From the NCBI GenBank assembly GCA_026120035.1, contig JALRME010000041.1, forward strand, positions 186,001 to 250,000: 64,000 nucleotides of DNA, given 5' to 3'. Under the pieces are notes generated by a model. It saw only the letters and a program-made list of their open reading frames with translations, was not told the DNA's origin and ran no database searches. Origin of the DNA: Coleophoma eucalyptorum. Lineage: Eukaryota > Ascomycota > Leotiomycetes > Helotiales > Dermateaceae. The translations under genes were made by a program, and so were the position numbers. Below are positions 25,639 through 36,809 of this stretch, one piece after another; positions within the stretch are counted from its first letter, which is position 1, and each line of letters opens with the position of its first letter.

Positions 25639-25877
25639 TATCTTTTTTCAAGATAGTGTGCTCACTTATAACAATGTGTGTCGTTAAACTATGCAACCAT
25701 TTTTTACAGTCTACTAGGACATTTTTTACTTTTCTTCGCTATCTCGAGTCTCTGATGTTTATAGGCTTATAATTGAATAGGATATTACAAAAGCCATATT
25801 ACTCAGCAGAGCAGCATAGGGAATATTGCAAGCAATGAATGCCCTGATATAAGAATATATTTGTAAATGGTATCGAT

Positions 25878-26383
25878 TCAAGCCGTTTTTGTCGCCTCCT
25901 CTTTCGCACCTTCCGGATCGTGAGCAGACACCTCAATCTCCACCCTCATGTCATCCTCGCCAAGTCGTGGAACACCAACGCAAGTCCAGATAGGCGAGTG
26001 ATCGGGCATCCACTTCTTGAAATTCCTCGTCATGGCTGCGAGTGCCTCTCCGTTGATAGGCACGTGATATGAGTTTACACGGAAAACTTGCGACCAGCCT
26101 TGTCCACCAGCATCTTTAAGGTTACGGTCGACATTGGCAAACGCCTGGTCAATTTGTGCATTAATATCGGTGTTGAATACACCCGTTTCATGGTGCCAAC
26201 CGCCTAGGTCACTGTTGTCAGCATGGACTTTAGGGAAATTGTGTACTCTGCTTGAATTAAGTGCAACCTACCTTGACCAGAGCATTCAATCCGATCTCCG
26301 ACCCGAACTGCCTGGTTGTATCCGAACCGTTTTAGATTTTCTTCTCCTTTTCCCGGGTATGCGTAGTACTTGAGAGACGACAT
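25878..26383 (-). CDS. RidA/YjgF/YER057c/UK114 family protein (149 aa)
   Basis: Small cytosolic protein of the Rid superfamily, usually a trimer; canonical RidA hydrolyses reactive enamines/imines. Exons 26383-26268 and 26211-25878 (intron 56 nt) sum to 450 nt. The fold's landmarks are visible: GYNQAVRVGDRIECSGQG near residues 21-38, the DQAFANVDRNLKDAG helix, and the C-terminal strand VEIEVSA. In canonical RidA the catalytic Arg lies in an ARSxVEV segment. The aligned stretch here is PIWTCVGV, with Trp at the Arg position, so imine deaminase activity is doubtful and this is more like the Rid subgroups without that Arg. Such proteins often sit in catabolic or secondary-metabolism clusters. 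The exact exon-1 donor (phase 2 at 26268) is my best choice. Confidence 0.88.
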
Positions 26384-27963
26384 GGTTGTACTCTGGTGGA
26401 AGTAGTGACGTTGGAATTACAAAGGCAAGCAGTAGTCGATGTGTTTGAGGAAAAGTTGTTGTGAGGTAGAGAAAGAACACAGTGGTATAGAGTAGGATTA
26501 TATATATTCATGAAGGAATTCAAGCCTTTGGCCTACTGACGCGCACGCATGTAATGCAGCTAGACTAGCAAGTAGCGGGATTCAGTAATTTTCATTGATG
26601 AATGTGCAATGTCGACCAGCGGGTACGATGATCCTTGGGGTATTCTTGAGTCATTGTCCCGCCAGTCGCCTTGTCCTTGTAAGCCAATGTGTGTTGATAA
26701 CTAATGACAATCGAGCAGAATTGCCTAGTGATTGGTCTGGTGCTTATTTGCCGAGGCGAAGACGGCGGAATAATAATTGCGCCATGATTAGCAATCAATT
26801 GCTCGTGAAACCATTTTTGATGTCCATGTACGGAGCTACTCCATCTACACCTATTTCAGTCTTTTTATAAGGTTTGTTCTGATGCTAGGCTTGTCATGCA
26901 TGCCATACTTATCGTGACCGGAATTAAGTCCACTAAAAACAAGTTCGGACAGATGATCAATAAAGCTTGCGTATCTATTACATCGAGGCGGAAAGGTGAA
27001 GAAAGACCTGCTCTGCATAATATATAAGTAAGGGTCATTTTAGCTATTAATTCAATATTTTCTCTCGCTATACAGAGCAGAGGTGATGGATAATTCTCCA
27101 AAAACACGTGAAAAGTGTATAAACTCTGTTGAGTTCAAAGACTTTTGACTCTTGGAGTTGAGCCCCAAGGTGTAGTCCCTGTGCCCCTCGAAGAACGAAC
27201 CGACAAGACAGGAAACAGTCTACCCTCGCCATAATTCACAGCAAATTGTTCCCTATTATCGCAAGCTTTATTTTTCCATGAATTTGAATGTCCTGTTTTC
27301 GAGGTGCTGAGAAAGGTTTTCTTTGGGTAAGAGTAATCGCCAGTTGTTATTAGACCTTGAAGCCCTACCCGTTGAATAAGGAAGACCATATAGCCACAGT
27401 GAAAGCACAGGGCGATACCAACCGCACAGTAAGCCTAGCATGTTTCAATTTCCCAGTTATTAATAGATTCAAATCCACGTAGTTTCAAATGCCGAAGAAT
27501 TACAAAGATTACAACATAGTGCGCACAATGTTCGTTAGTAAGATCATAACGCTTCGCGCTGCATTGGGATTAGCGGCGGTTTTATAAATCCGCTCTAGAT
27601 TGGGTCGTCCGATAGCATCCTACTCCTTCGATGAACACAGTCATTATCTCAGTTTTGGCATGAAGCCAGAACGTTTCAGTAAGCATGACACAGAGGTATG
27701 GGAAAGAACTATATCTTACTAAAGCATCTATCTTATCAAGGTTCCGTGAGCCTGCACATGCCCATAATAATTTTGATTGGTTGCTGAGTTGCTTCATGCC
27801 TTGATATTGAGGCCACTAGAACCGCTCCACCACGTCATGAAGATTGTCTTTGATTTACAAGAAATCTCCTCCGTGGTGAGCGGCTCTGCTTTCCCAACTT
27901 GCTCCTCGCCATCGTACCTGTTTTCGCCTAACCTATCTCTCTGACAGCACATTGGCCCAATAG
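26384..27963. other. Intergenic region, no supported gene
   Basis: About 1.6 kb of moderately AT-rich sequence upstream of both the RidA-like gene and the third Zn2Cys6 gene. None of the short open frames on either strand has a recognisable motif, and several overlap each other antisense. Confidence 0.4.
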
Positions 27964-30226
27964 ATGGAGACAGACCCCGCCTCGAAGAGAACTGCAGTGG
28001 CTTGTGAGGAGTGTAGGCGAAGGAAACGCAAGTGCGATGGGACGAGACCAGTATGCAACTCATGTAGGGACATTTCTAGGCCTTGCCATTTTACTTCTAA
28101 TGTAGAAATCCGCAAGTATGGTTTCCTTTTTCTACATTATGCAGTATGCAGATCTAATAAAGTTTTGGCAGGAGAAAGAAGTGGAGCGATGACTATGTCG
28201 CTGACCTGGAGGCTCAAATTGCTGCATGGAAAGCATATGCTCAAGATTTGGAGACTTCTCAGTCTTTCCCAGGCTTGTCCAAACAAACAGAGACCTCTGA
28301 TGAGGTTAAACCCACAGACAGTCTATCACGTGACAATAGTGATAGAGAAGATATCGTTGGCAAACAGTCGTTGAGAGCAATTGACGAAATGGGCGCCATA
28401 ATGTGGAAGATGGATATAGGGAATTCTGGAGAACCGTCTTTCACTGGACCATCTGGAAATTTCTATCTTTCCGAAGCTAGTAGTCTAATTGCGGACAGAA
28501 GATCTCAGCTGCTCCTTCGTGAGACTGAGCACCAAATTACCTTTACTGAATTGTCACAAGACTTAGTAATGAAGAAACTCCTGGCAGAGCTTTTCATGCT
28601 TTATGTCAATCCAGTTCATCTGTTCTTACAACCAGGAACAATACTGTCCGTGGAAGATTATCCGCACGCGGACCCTAGCTTGCAACTCCTGCATACTGCT
28701 ATCTTTGCTGCAGCACTACGCTATTCAATAATCAATGGTTCAATAGGGCTTGCAGATTTACTGATGAACCACGCTGAGACCACTGCCTTGAAATGTTGCA
28801 AGACATGTCCTTCCGTCATAGTCGTACAGGCGCTCAACATTCTATGTTGGCGAGAGTTGAACGAGGGCCATGATAACATGGCCTGGATATATATATGTAT
28901 GTCATATTCGCTAACGTAATTCCTAACCCAGGAAACTTTTAAAAACAATTCTCACAATGTGTAATAGCTATGGCGGGTGGCCTCACTACCAGCCTTGGTC
29001 TTCATGCCATTGGGCTGAGAAATTTGGCGGGTCCAACAATTGCAGCAGATTCAATCGAAAATAACGTACGCATCAGAACATTTTGGACATTCCTTTTTAT
29101 AGAAAGGTGAGTTGTAAATGAGTACCGTTATAATGGATGTTTTCTGTTCTCTCCACATTAATTCACTGCTACAATTCTTGCATGTCAAAATGAAAAATAA
29201 AGCTAACCCCCCCTTCAGGGTCCTAGTCACATTATTTGGTAGACATGGCACGATTCCTTGGCAACGAGTGGACACACCATCGCTAGGTAGTATTTTAGCA
29301 CCCGACGCAAGTTTGGAAGAGGTTGCTTTTGACCATCACTGCCAATTATGGTTCATTCACGACAAATACATGGAGCAGATGTAAGTGATTCGTCTCGCGC
29401 GTGCTTCGACCAAGTATAGAAAATGCTGGCGCTGACTTATGAATGTAGCTATACCTTTGAGCCAGCCAAAGTTGAATTCTGCACACGGAGTAAACAGCTC
29501 TTGGAGGCTCGACAGAGCCTCCTTGCCTTCCATCGTAACACTGATAGACGCCTTCAATTCCAGAGATCCGGCATGCCAAGTAGTGCCATTTTCTTACAAA
29601 TGTCATATCAGATGTCTACTATTCTTATACATCGCCCGTATCTTCGCGAGCCAGCAGACAGCACTTCCTTTCGTCTTGCAGTCCGCTCTATGACTATTAG
29701 TGCATCTATTATAACAAGGCTATTGTTCATGTTCCGCAGGCTTTCTAGTTTTGATAAGGCGCCGCCTTTTATTATACATCATATTCTAACAGCAGCCATC
29801 ATGCATCTCCTCAAGGCTACAGATTCGCGGTCCGAACTTGTTACGCAAGCCATAAATAAAATAAGGATCTGCGTAGAGGCTTTGGAGGCCATGCAGAGAC
29901 GCTGGCCAAGAGCTGCAAAAGCCATACTATTGCTACAGGAGCTTGGGAAGAGGTGGAATGTTGTCTCAGCTTTACCAATGAGGTTTAGCAATCAGATAGA
30001 ACAAATACCAGCCGGTACGCCTGGAAAGCAAGGAGTATATGTGGCTGACGATGCCAACTGGAACGACGAGGTCGCTTATACTACGTGGAGTAATGACAAC
30101 GATCAATTCACCTCTGATGATGGCAATTCAACAATGGACGGAAACATGGCCTTTGACATTGCCCCTGAGATTCTAGCCGACCTCGATTTGTCAACATTGT
30201 TTTGTACGTTTCCGCCTTTTGACTAG
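27964..30226 (+). CDS. Zn2Cys6 fungal transcription factor (651 aa)
   Basis: Nuclear regulator. Five exons: 27964-28115, 28172-28896, 28968-29106, 29219-29380 and 29449-30226, totalling 1956 nt. The zinc cluster is at Cys14, 17, 24, 31, 34 and 41 (ACEECRRRKRKCDG), followed by RKRKKWSDDYVADLEAQI, a basic linker plus predicted coiled-coil dimerisation helix. The fungal-specific TF domain spans roughly residues 190-450 and includes a LGLHAIGL-type segment and NNVRIRTFWTFLFIER, the equivalent of the RRRxWW motif. The layout (long linker, small exons in the domain, acidic C-terminus ending DLSTLFCTFPPFD) recalls NirA/XlnR-like and nitrogen-related regulators, but I cannot assign an orthologue. It lies immediately upstream of a convergent MFS gene and the nitrilase, so pathway-specific control of these is a reasonable guess. 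Confidence 0.92.
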
Positions 30227-30489
30227 ATATTTTCTGGATATTGAATGATACAGGAAGCAATCGTTGTTTTTCCCAATTCTACACTTCACTTTTATTGGAT
30301 GCCTTTACGATATCATATTTTTTCGGTGGCATTTACAAGAGTGATTGTTTGTATAATTTCAAATATTGTCTGATGAATATCTGATTTTGCTCGCAATCTC
30401 CATGGTAATAAAGTTATGTACAATGACAGTGTAATAAGAAGGCGTCTCAGTAGCTTAGTCCAGTCCCAGATTAATAAATAAAATAAAAA

Positions 30490-32227
30490 TTACCATGCGG
30501 TCGCTTCCAACAAACCCCTCCTATCCGACCAGTCCCGAATCTTCTTTCCATAAATATAGATAGGAATAGTTGTGAGCATAACGCCAGTTGTAAGCCCACC
30601 GAACAGCGAGAAAAATACAAGAGGCCCATGCTTCGTGTAATAGTTGTTAAACATGAAGGACAGCCCAAAAGCGAACGCACTTTTAATGATCTGCAACGAA
30701 ATCAATTAGTTCTTGTAGTAAATAAACGGTAAAGAAAGAAAAAATTGAAGCGGCTCACCATGACTACTCCAAAAACGCCACCGGGATTTTGTTTGAAGAC
30801 ATCATTACTATAGGTAACGATACCGGTACAACCTACACCAACAGAGAAGTTGATTATTGCAAGGAACACGCCGCACACAATGGCGGAATCCCCGTTTTGT
30901 ATTCCAGAGCCAAGTCCGAAGGCACCAATAACTATGGCGATGAGAGCTGGAATGATAAGGAACAATCTAAACTCAGGCTCGTAAATACCATTGTTTCGTT
31001 TCGCCATGAACAGTGCCAGCCAGTCGCTCAATGGTCCAGACACTAAAGTTCCCAACGCAGAACCGATGAGTGGCGCAATACCGACGAGATTGCCAACCTG
31101 AATGGATGACATATTGTAAGGGGGCGCCATGAATATCTGGTCGGCCACAGCACCCTGAATGATAACCCAGGTAAATGTTACTGACCACATTGCAGCGGCC
31201 CAGATAACAGCAGGATGCCGGAGAAGCATCACTGGCGTGACACACATCTCAAAGATTCGCATTTGATTGTGAATCTTCAGGCTACCGAGGCCAAGATCAC
31301 GAGAGAAGTTGAACTTTGCTGGGTCAATGAGCTGGCCGACAGCATTGTCCGTAACTTCAGTGTCGGCCTCCAAAGACTTTTCCTGCTCACTAGGCGTTTG
31401 TCGCAGTGAGCTGACCTCAGTATGATGTAACGTTCGAATAGGTTCCGTAGTTTTCATCTCGCGTTCGAAGGTAGTCTCCGGGAAAAGGAAGACAACCATC
31501 ACTAGTAAAACTCCAAAAGTCAAGGCTAGGATCCAGAAACTCCACTGCCAGGACAGGTTGGTAATTACATATCCACTGATGATCGGGGTCATGTTGACTG
31601 AAACAATAATCGCAAAGTTCCAGATTCCGACGCGGAAGCCACGCTCGTGAACGAAGAAGACATCGCTAATTGATGCAGTGCCGGCCAAAGCAAAGAACCC
31701 GCCCATACCCAGGCCTAAGTAATTAGCAGTTTGAGCATTCTTACGAGAACATACAACTTACCTTGGAAGACTCGTGCCGCAAGAAGGGAGTGGTACGACT
31801 TAGATGCAGCTCCCCAGCAACAAGCCACTATGCAGAGCATAGTAGTGAAAATATATACCAGCCGCTTGCCGTAGACCTGTGCAAAAGACGAGCAGAAATA
31901 AGAACTCACCCCCAGCCCCATTAGTAAGGCACCATTGAGGGTTGTGACCTGCGATAGCGTAACATTGAAATGGGCAGCGATGATGGAAAATCCTGGGACT
32001 AGAAGAGGCCCCACGACACCCGTGATGCATGCACCAAAGACAATGGTAGCGAAGAGTAATTCCTTTCTAAGACGCGGCATATTCAGAGGGTCAGCTGGCG
32101 ACGAGGAAGGCTGAGGCACCAAGATAACTTCGGCCTCAACTTGACCCCCATGCGCATGGATATCCTCGAGCAGTGTTGTGCCGGTCGGTCGAGCATTGTT
32201 TGAAGATTCGAGGATACCGAAAGCCAT
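30490..32227 (-). CDS. MFS transporter, DHA1-like multidrug/metabolite type (540 aa)
   Basis: Major facilitator with a roughly 55-residue cytosolic N-terminus and about 12 predicted membrane segments. Exons 32227-31762, 31714-30759 and 30690-30490 (introns 47 and 68 nt) sum to 1623 nt. The first half has FGACITGVVGPLLVPGFSII (TM1), QVTTLNGALLMGLGVSSYF (TM2), QVYGKRLVY (degenerate motif A) and GLGMGGFFALAGTASISD. PIISGYVITNLSWQWSFWIL corresponds to the TM5-6 region. A charged 90-residue central loop follows FLFPETTFERE, the typical end of TM6. The second half includes SGPLSDWLALFMAKRNNG. This organisation matches fungal DHA1-like efflux permeases. The promoter side faces the nitrilase, whose gene runs the other way across a 900-bp spacer. 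The substrate is unknown. Confidence 0.9.
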
Positions 32228-33129
32228 GATTTAATTATTATTGTGATTTCAAGTGCTACGGCAGAGGATGCTCGAGGTTAACAAAGAACCAACGACAGTA
32301 TAGGAAGACTATACAGGCAGAGATGAAAAGTTGGCATGAGTGGAATGAGGGGATATGTGAGGGAGTATATATAAAAGTTGACCACTACATCTATATATAA
32401 TCAAGTACTCGAATGAGTGGTATGATAGTAGTGAAGGGGTAATTCCAGTTAGTGCTAGTAGGGTTTGGCTGGCGAATTTCAATGGCTTCGTCCCTTCGTT
32501 TACAAGTAGGGACTTCGTAAACTACGAGATCCCGACGTTCGGATGAGAACTATGGTTATCTTACCAGCCAGTTAGAGTTTGGCCTCTGTGAATCCTGGTA
32601 CCGTAATGGACTAGACTATAACGAGGATTAATTCTTGATAAGTCCCCTAAGGCTTGTCAAAGTCCGTAAGTCATCCATCCCCATTCACAACTGTGTTTTG
32701 GTGCGGAATTATCGTTCCGCAGCTGATAGAACCGACCGACAAGCTTACTCGTCGTTAGCGAGCATGGCGGATAACGAGGTCCCGCAGCTGATAGCACCCG
32801 GTGCGGGCTGACACTTCTCCAACATATCATGATGTGGCAAGCCCTGGGTGCTTCTAGTGCAGTGGCAGTACGATGCCGCCTCTGATAAGGCTGTGATCTA
32901 ATATAATTCGCGCGACACATGGCGATTAGTCGGAGTAATGCTTCCTATCGCTCCTGTAACCTCGCCTCGGCTGTTTTCCAGTGAGTGGGGGTAGGGTCGA
33001 GGAAATCTTATCCACCTTACTTTGGGTTTTATAAAGATAATGCTGTTCCCGGGTGCCCCAGTATGGTAGTGTTCCGTTGCATGGTTCTAAAGTCTCTTCA
33101 CCTAATTTGTTGTCGCAAAACTCTTCACA
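32228..33129. promoter_or_regulatory. Divergent promoter region between MFS gene and nitrilase
   Basis: This 900-bp spacer separates the start codons of the MFS transporter (minus) and the nitrilase (plus), so it probably carries both promoters. It is less AT-rich than other gaps at 32650-32980, where a CCGCAGCTGATAG motif occurs twice (about 32718 and 32782). No coding sequence is supported. Confidence 0.4.
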
Positions 33130-34235
33130 ATGGTCGCTGTCCATTCCACCAACACTGTTCGCGTTGCTGTCACTCAGGCCGAACCAGAGTGGCTCGACCT
33201 TCCCGCCACTGTCAACAAGACATGTCGACTGATTGAGGAGGCTGCAAAGAATGGCGCACAACTCGTATCTTTCCCCGAGTGCTGGATTCCGGGTTATCCA
33301 GCTTGGATCTGGTGAGCATCTACCATTTGAAGATCTATCGTAGCTACGCTTTCTGAACGTAAAGCTGATGCGTGTGCAATGACTTACAGGGCCCGCAGTG
33401 TCGACCTTGACATGGCCGCAATTTACAACAAGAATTCACTAAAGGTCGATTCGCCGGAAATGCAGAAAATCTGCGCTTCGGCCAAGGAGAACAACATTGC
33501 CGTGGCTCTCGGATTCTCCGAGAACTATAAGCATTCTCTCTACATTTCCCAAGCAATTATCAGCCCAGAGGGCAGTATCCTGATGCAACGTCGTAAACTT
33601 AAGGCTACCCATATGGAACGCACTATCTTTGGAGAGGCATCAGCATCTTCGCTCCAGAATGTTGTAGAGCTTCCTGAAATTGGCCGCGTCGGCGCTCTTG
33701 CGTGTTGGGAGCACTCGCAGCCTTTGCTGAAATACCACACTTATATGCAAACTGAAGATATCCACATCGCAGCATGGCCGCCGGTTACCGCTCACACAGG
33801 AGGTCCAGATCTGTGGTCTATGTCAGGAGATGGTAAGAAGTCGAACCCTGGAGGGTATGCGTGTTTCTGATGCTAACCAAGGCCATGATAGGTGCTCGTA
33901 ATCTGTCTAGAACCTATGCGATCGAATCACAGTCATTCGTCTTGCATACTACGGCGGTTATTTCGCAAAAGGGTGTTGATTTAATGCAAACACAAACTGC
34001 CGTAGCAATGAATGCTCCCGGAGGGGGCACTTCTGCAATTTTCGGCCCTGACGGCCGCCAATTAACTGCTGACCTTCCCGAGATGGAGGAAGGAATAATC
34101 TACGCAAATTTGGATATGTCTAGTATTCTTCACTCGAAAGGATTCATAGATGTCTGCGGTCACTATAGCCGACCTGATCTGCTATGGCTTGGTGTCGACC
34201 TTCGGGATAAAAAACCCGTTAGGGCAGAAGAGTAA
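33130..34235 (+). CDS. Nitrilase (322 aa)
   Basis: Carbon-nitrogen hydrolase of the nitrilase branch, converting R-CN to the carboxylic acid and ammonia, cytosolic. Exons 33130-33311, 33390-33832 and 33892-34235 (introns 78 and 59 nt) sum to 969 nt. The catalytic Glu-Lys-Cys set is visible: Glu50 in [12 protein letters not shown], the Lys of [11 protein letters not shown] (residues 128-138), and Cys166 in [15 protein letters not shown]. The CWEHxQPLLKYH form fits true nitrilases (aliphatic or aromatic) better than cyanide hydratases, which usually have CWEN. Length and start agree with the family. Nitrilases in fungi detoxify plant nitriles or act in cluster pathways. Next to an MFS transporter and a Zn2Cys6 gene, a nitrile-using or nitrile-detoxifying module is plausible (inference). 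Confidence 0.94.
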
Positions 34236-34689
34236 TTTGTTTCCTAGCATATCCATTGGGTGTTAATAGCAATAATTGTAGATAGTTACCGCACAGTTGG
34301 TTAGCTGCGCATGTATCAATAGATAGGAGTTATTCTTCGTCTACTCCTAACATACTTGTTACTTCCGTACTGAACCATGCTATATTGAAATGTTAATCGC
34401 AATGTCGCCCGGCTGGAAAATCCTTCTTTTGCCGCTAATGGACGCATATTTGGGGCAACGTATGCAAGCTTTGTTTAATACTTAATTAAAAAAATTGGTT
34501 TTTGGAAAATATTTAAATAAAAAAAAAGCAATTCTATCTCCTGTAGCCCTTTCGTTCTTTTAGTTAAGTCATGTCAAAGGAATATAAAAATATTCTGAAG
34601 CACCGTAGGAAAGGGATTTACGGCAGTATAAGACTGTTATTTCTTTATGTCGTATCAAGGCACTAATAAAAGCTAAGGTACATTATAAC
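34236..34689. other. Intergenic, AT-rich
   Basis: Very AT-rich 450 bp between the nitrilase and the LTR relic. I see nothing else in it. Confidence 0.5.
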
Positions 34690-34915
34690 TGTTGGAATAC
34701 CTCTCATTTCAGCTGTATCAATAACAGTCAAAATGCGTGAGGTAAAATGTGTATATTTTTTCTCTGTTCTAAGTGAGTGTGATAGAGGTCTTATCAATAC
34801 CTTCATCTGTTTGTAGAACAACCAGAATAGGTATCGATCCATCCTCCGTTCGTAATGCTACGTAATGTAGGCATCGATCCGACCTCTTGTTCGTAGTACT
34901 ACGTAATTGCAAACA
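34690..34915 (+). mobile_element. Copia-type LTR relic, copy 1
   Basis: Begins TGTTGGAATACCTC, the start typical of Ty1/copia LTRs, and ends near CAAACA. It aligns by eye along its length with the reverse complement of 50047-50221 (shared blocks GAGTGTGATxGAGGTCTTAT, CTGTTTGTAG and TACGTAATT). This copy holds an extra tandem duplication of about 41 bp (roughly 34834-34872 versus 34873-34909) absent from the other copy. A GGTGGT sequence follows directly, where a tRNA primer-binding site (TGGTA...) would lie. No polyprotein is recognisable downstream, so it is a decayed fragment. Ends are approximate. Confidence 0.7.
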
Positions 34916-35063
34916 GGTGGTGTTTGTAGTAAGTACGAACGAGTGTTCGATCGAGGTCGAGATCGAGATCCAATAATGATATACCGACAATAACCAAAGA
35001 AAAGAAGAAAATATAGAGTCCTCTGTAAATGCAATCCACGAGTATGACAGAAGCAAAGAGAAT

Positions 35064-35426
35064 GTGCTAGCCTCTTTGTCATCCTCGCCCAACATAACAA
35101 TCTCAAGTAGTACTTCATCACCTATCTCATCAACTATATCCGCAACAAGCACTGATTCTTTGTCAGAAATAACAAGCTTAAATAATAGTTTGACTATAGA
35201 CTCTACAGCATCTTCTGATACAAGTACCACCGAGACAACAAGCTCAAGTAGTAGTTCAACTACGGGTTCTTCAACCAGATCAAGAACTCAAAGTCGCACT
35301 TGCTCCTCGTTCGATCCTCTCTCTACACCTGCAATGATTGGCACTGCTACACTTGTTAATACACCGACGAGTCCCGAAAGTAATGTGGGATTTGGATTCC
35401 AAGCCTTGGCTGTTGACTCTATTTGA
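35064..35426 (+). CDS. Doubtful Ser/Thr-rich open frame (120 aa)
   Basis: Open frame starting MLASLSSSPN with about half Ser/Thr, built on imperfect DNA repeats of the type ACAAGCTCAAGTAGTAGTTC. Ser/Thr-rich frames like this occur in cell-wall mucin-like proteins. It has no clear signal peptide, no GPI tail and no partner exon that I can show, and it sits just downstream of an LTR relic. It may be a fragment of a wall protein, internal retroelement sequence, or simply repeat-derived. Confidence 0.2.
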   Translation: MLASLSSSPNITISSSTSSPISSTISATSTDSLSEITSLNNSLTIDSTASSDTSTTETTSSSSSSTTGSSTRSRTQSRTCSSFDPLSTPAMIGTATLVNTPTSPESNVGFGFQALAVDSI

Positions 35427-35513
35427 TACACGGGTGTAAACCCCAAGCAAGGCATTGCCTACTATACAATTTGTATCGCAGCAAAATGCAGCTTTTGTAC
35501 AAGGACTTGAAAT

Positions 35514-35735
35514 ATGTTACACATCTCATCTGCATTTTGTGTTACTGCCATCGCGACTTCGTCCACGTACCCACAATATGTGGGCGCCGGTACACCGCTG
35601 AAATTATGTGATATAACCGATCCACAACCGCCAGAAAATCAGCAATTCTGCGACAATACCCATAACTCAGGCGGGACATGTCAAGTGGCACTATCGTTCC
35701 AGGGCGATCTTATATCAGGGTGCCTATATACGTGA
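35514..35735 (+). CDS. Possible small secreted cysteine-containing protein (73 aa)
   Basis: Starts with a signal-peptide-like segment (MLHISSAFCVTAIATSSTYP) and continues as a short mature region with four cysteines at 32, 46, 56 and 70, a spacing compatible with two disulfides. An in-frame TGA lies just upstream of the ATG, so the start is forced. The C-terminus GCLYT is followed by a possible splice donor (GTGAGA), so the protein may continue in another exon. No family is recognised. Small secreted Cys-containing proteins are common in plant-interacting fungi, but this could also be chance. Confidence 0.35.
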   Translation: MLHISSAFCVTAIATSSTYPQYVGAGTPLKLCDITDPQPPENQQFCDNTHNSGGTCQVALSFQGDLISGCLYT

Positions 35736-36059
35736 GAAGCGGAATTGCTCCGGAAGCTATGGTTTACCCATGTGGTTCTTACTGGGTGTATCAGTGCTAG
35801 GCTTTGCACTATTTACTAAGTACCGAGACTTTTCTCGTCTATTGATTATCTTCTTCTGCTCAATGTTTATGATTGGCTTGTCTAGTCTTCACATGAATTA
35901 TTTATTGGGGAGAATCAATTATTGTAGGCTTCTTTGCGATAACTTTTTCCTACCCGCGACGTCCGCTTTTCAACGCTGAAGTTGGGTAAGGGATTCCCAC
36001 AAAGAGTTTCGACAGGAATATCTGTAATAGAGCAGATTTGTCTCTCCAGTGAGACCTTC

Positions 36060-36431
36060 TCACCTAGTCTCATCTCGTCCGAGGAAACAAATTCCTTCAT
36101 TTAGGGGCAATAATCTCTTGACGTATCCAGTCTCAAGTAGATCAATCACTCCTTTAAGGGTCCGGATGGTATAGTCAACCTTGATGTTGCCAGTGTCGCT
36201 TTTCACATCTTGAAATCTTGGCTTGTCTTGTCTGCTCAGCCAACGATGCGAAAATATAGCGTATTCAGGAATATTTTTGTCGAACTGAGTTGTGCTGAAC
36301 ATTTCCTCGCTTCTTTCCACTGTAAATACGCATGTGCTTTGAGAAGAGATATATAGCTGAGATATTGAGTTATTTAGAACACCGAATCGAATTGTCCTGT
36401 ACAAATTGGTGATAAGAGTAAGACTCTTCAT
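36060..36431 (-). pseudogene. HET (heterokaryon incompatibility) domain fragment
   Basis: About 120 codons are open. The middle (IPEYAIFSHRWLSRQDKPRF then FQDVKSD) matches the opening block of the HET domain, normally YAILSHxW followed by a TFQD-type motif. HET proteins trigger cell death when genetically different hyphae fuse. The expected continuation (a WVDTCCIDK-like block about 40 residues later) is absent from this frame, which then ends. The large C-terminal part of known HET proteins is also missing in the flanking 400 bp. I read it as a decayed remnant. Confidence 0.55.
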
Positions 36432-36809
36432 TGAAGTTCTGCAGAACTATACATCTCATTGCTGGAAAATACGCAACAGTGCTGTAACGATATGTTCCCT
36501 AATTTGAGGTATAAGATATTCTAGAAGAATTAAGAACCGGCACCGGTATACAGAGCGCCCAGACCGTATCCTATGGTAATACAGTCGACCTTAAATTTGA
36601 CCGATAGGGGCCTTCTTCAACACTATGCATTCCTATGGCCGGTAATAATTATGGGAGATCTACCATAACTCACCGGTAGGGACAACTATACAAGGTTATT
36701 ATTTCAGAATTTTTACATAGATCCAATTAAATTACCGAATTTTCTTAACAGAACCTGGGAGAATTACTTATATTATACAAGCATAGTCTCTTATATTACT
36801 ACCATCGAG

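Noticed and set aside
34769..35230. Minus-strand acidic frame of 153 codons opposite the Ser/Thr-rich frame
   Set aside because: Antisense of Ser-rich repeats and part of the LTR relic; no domain.
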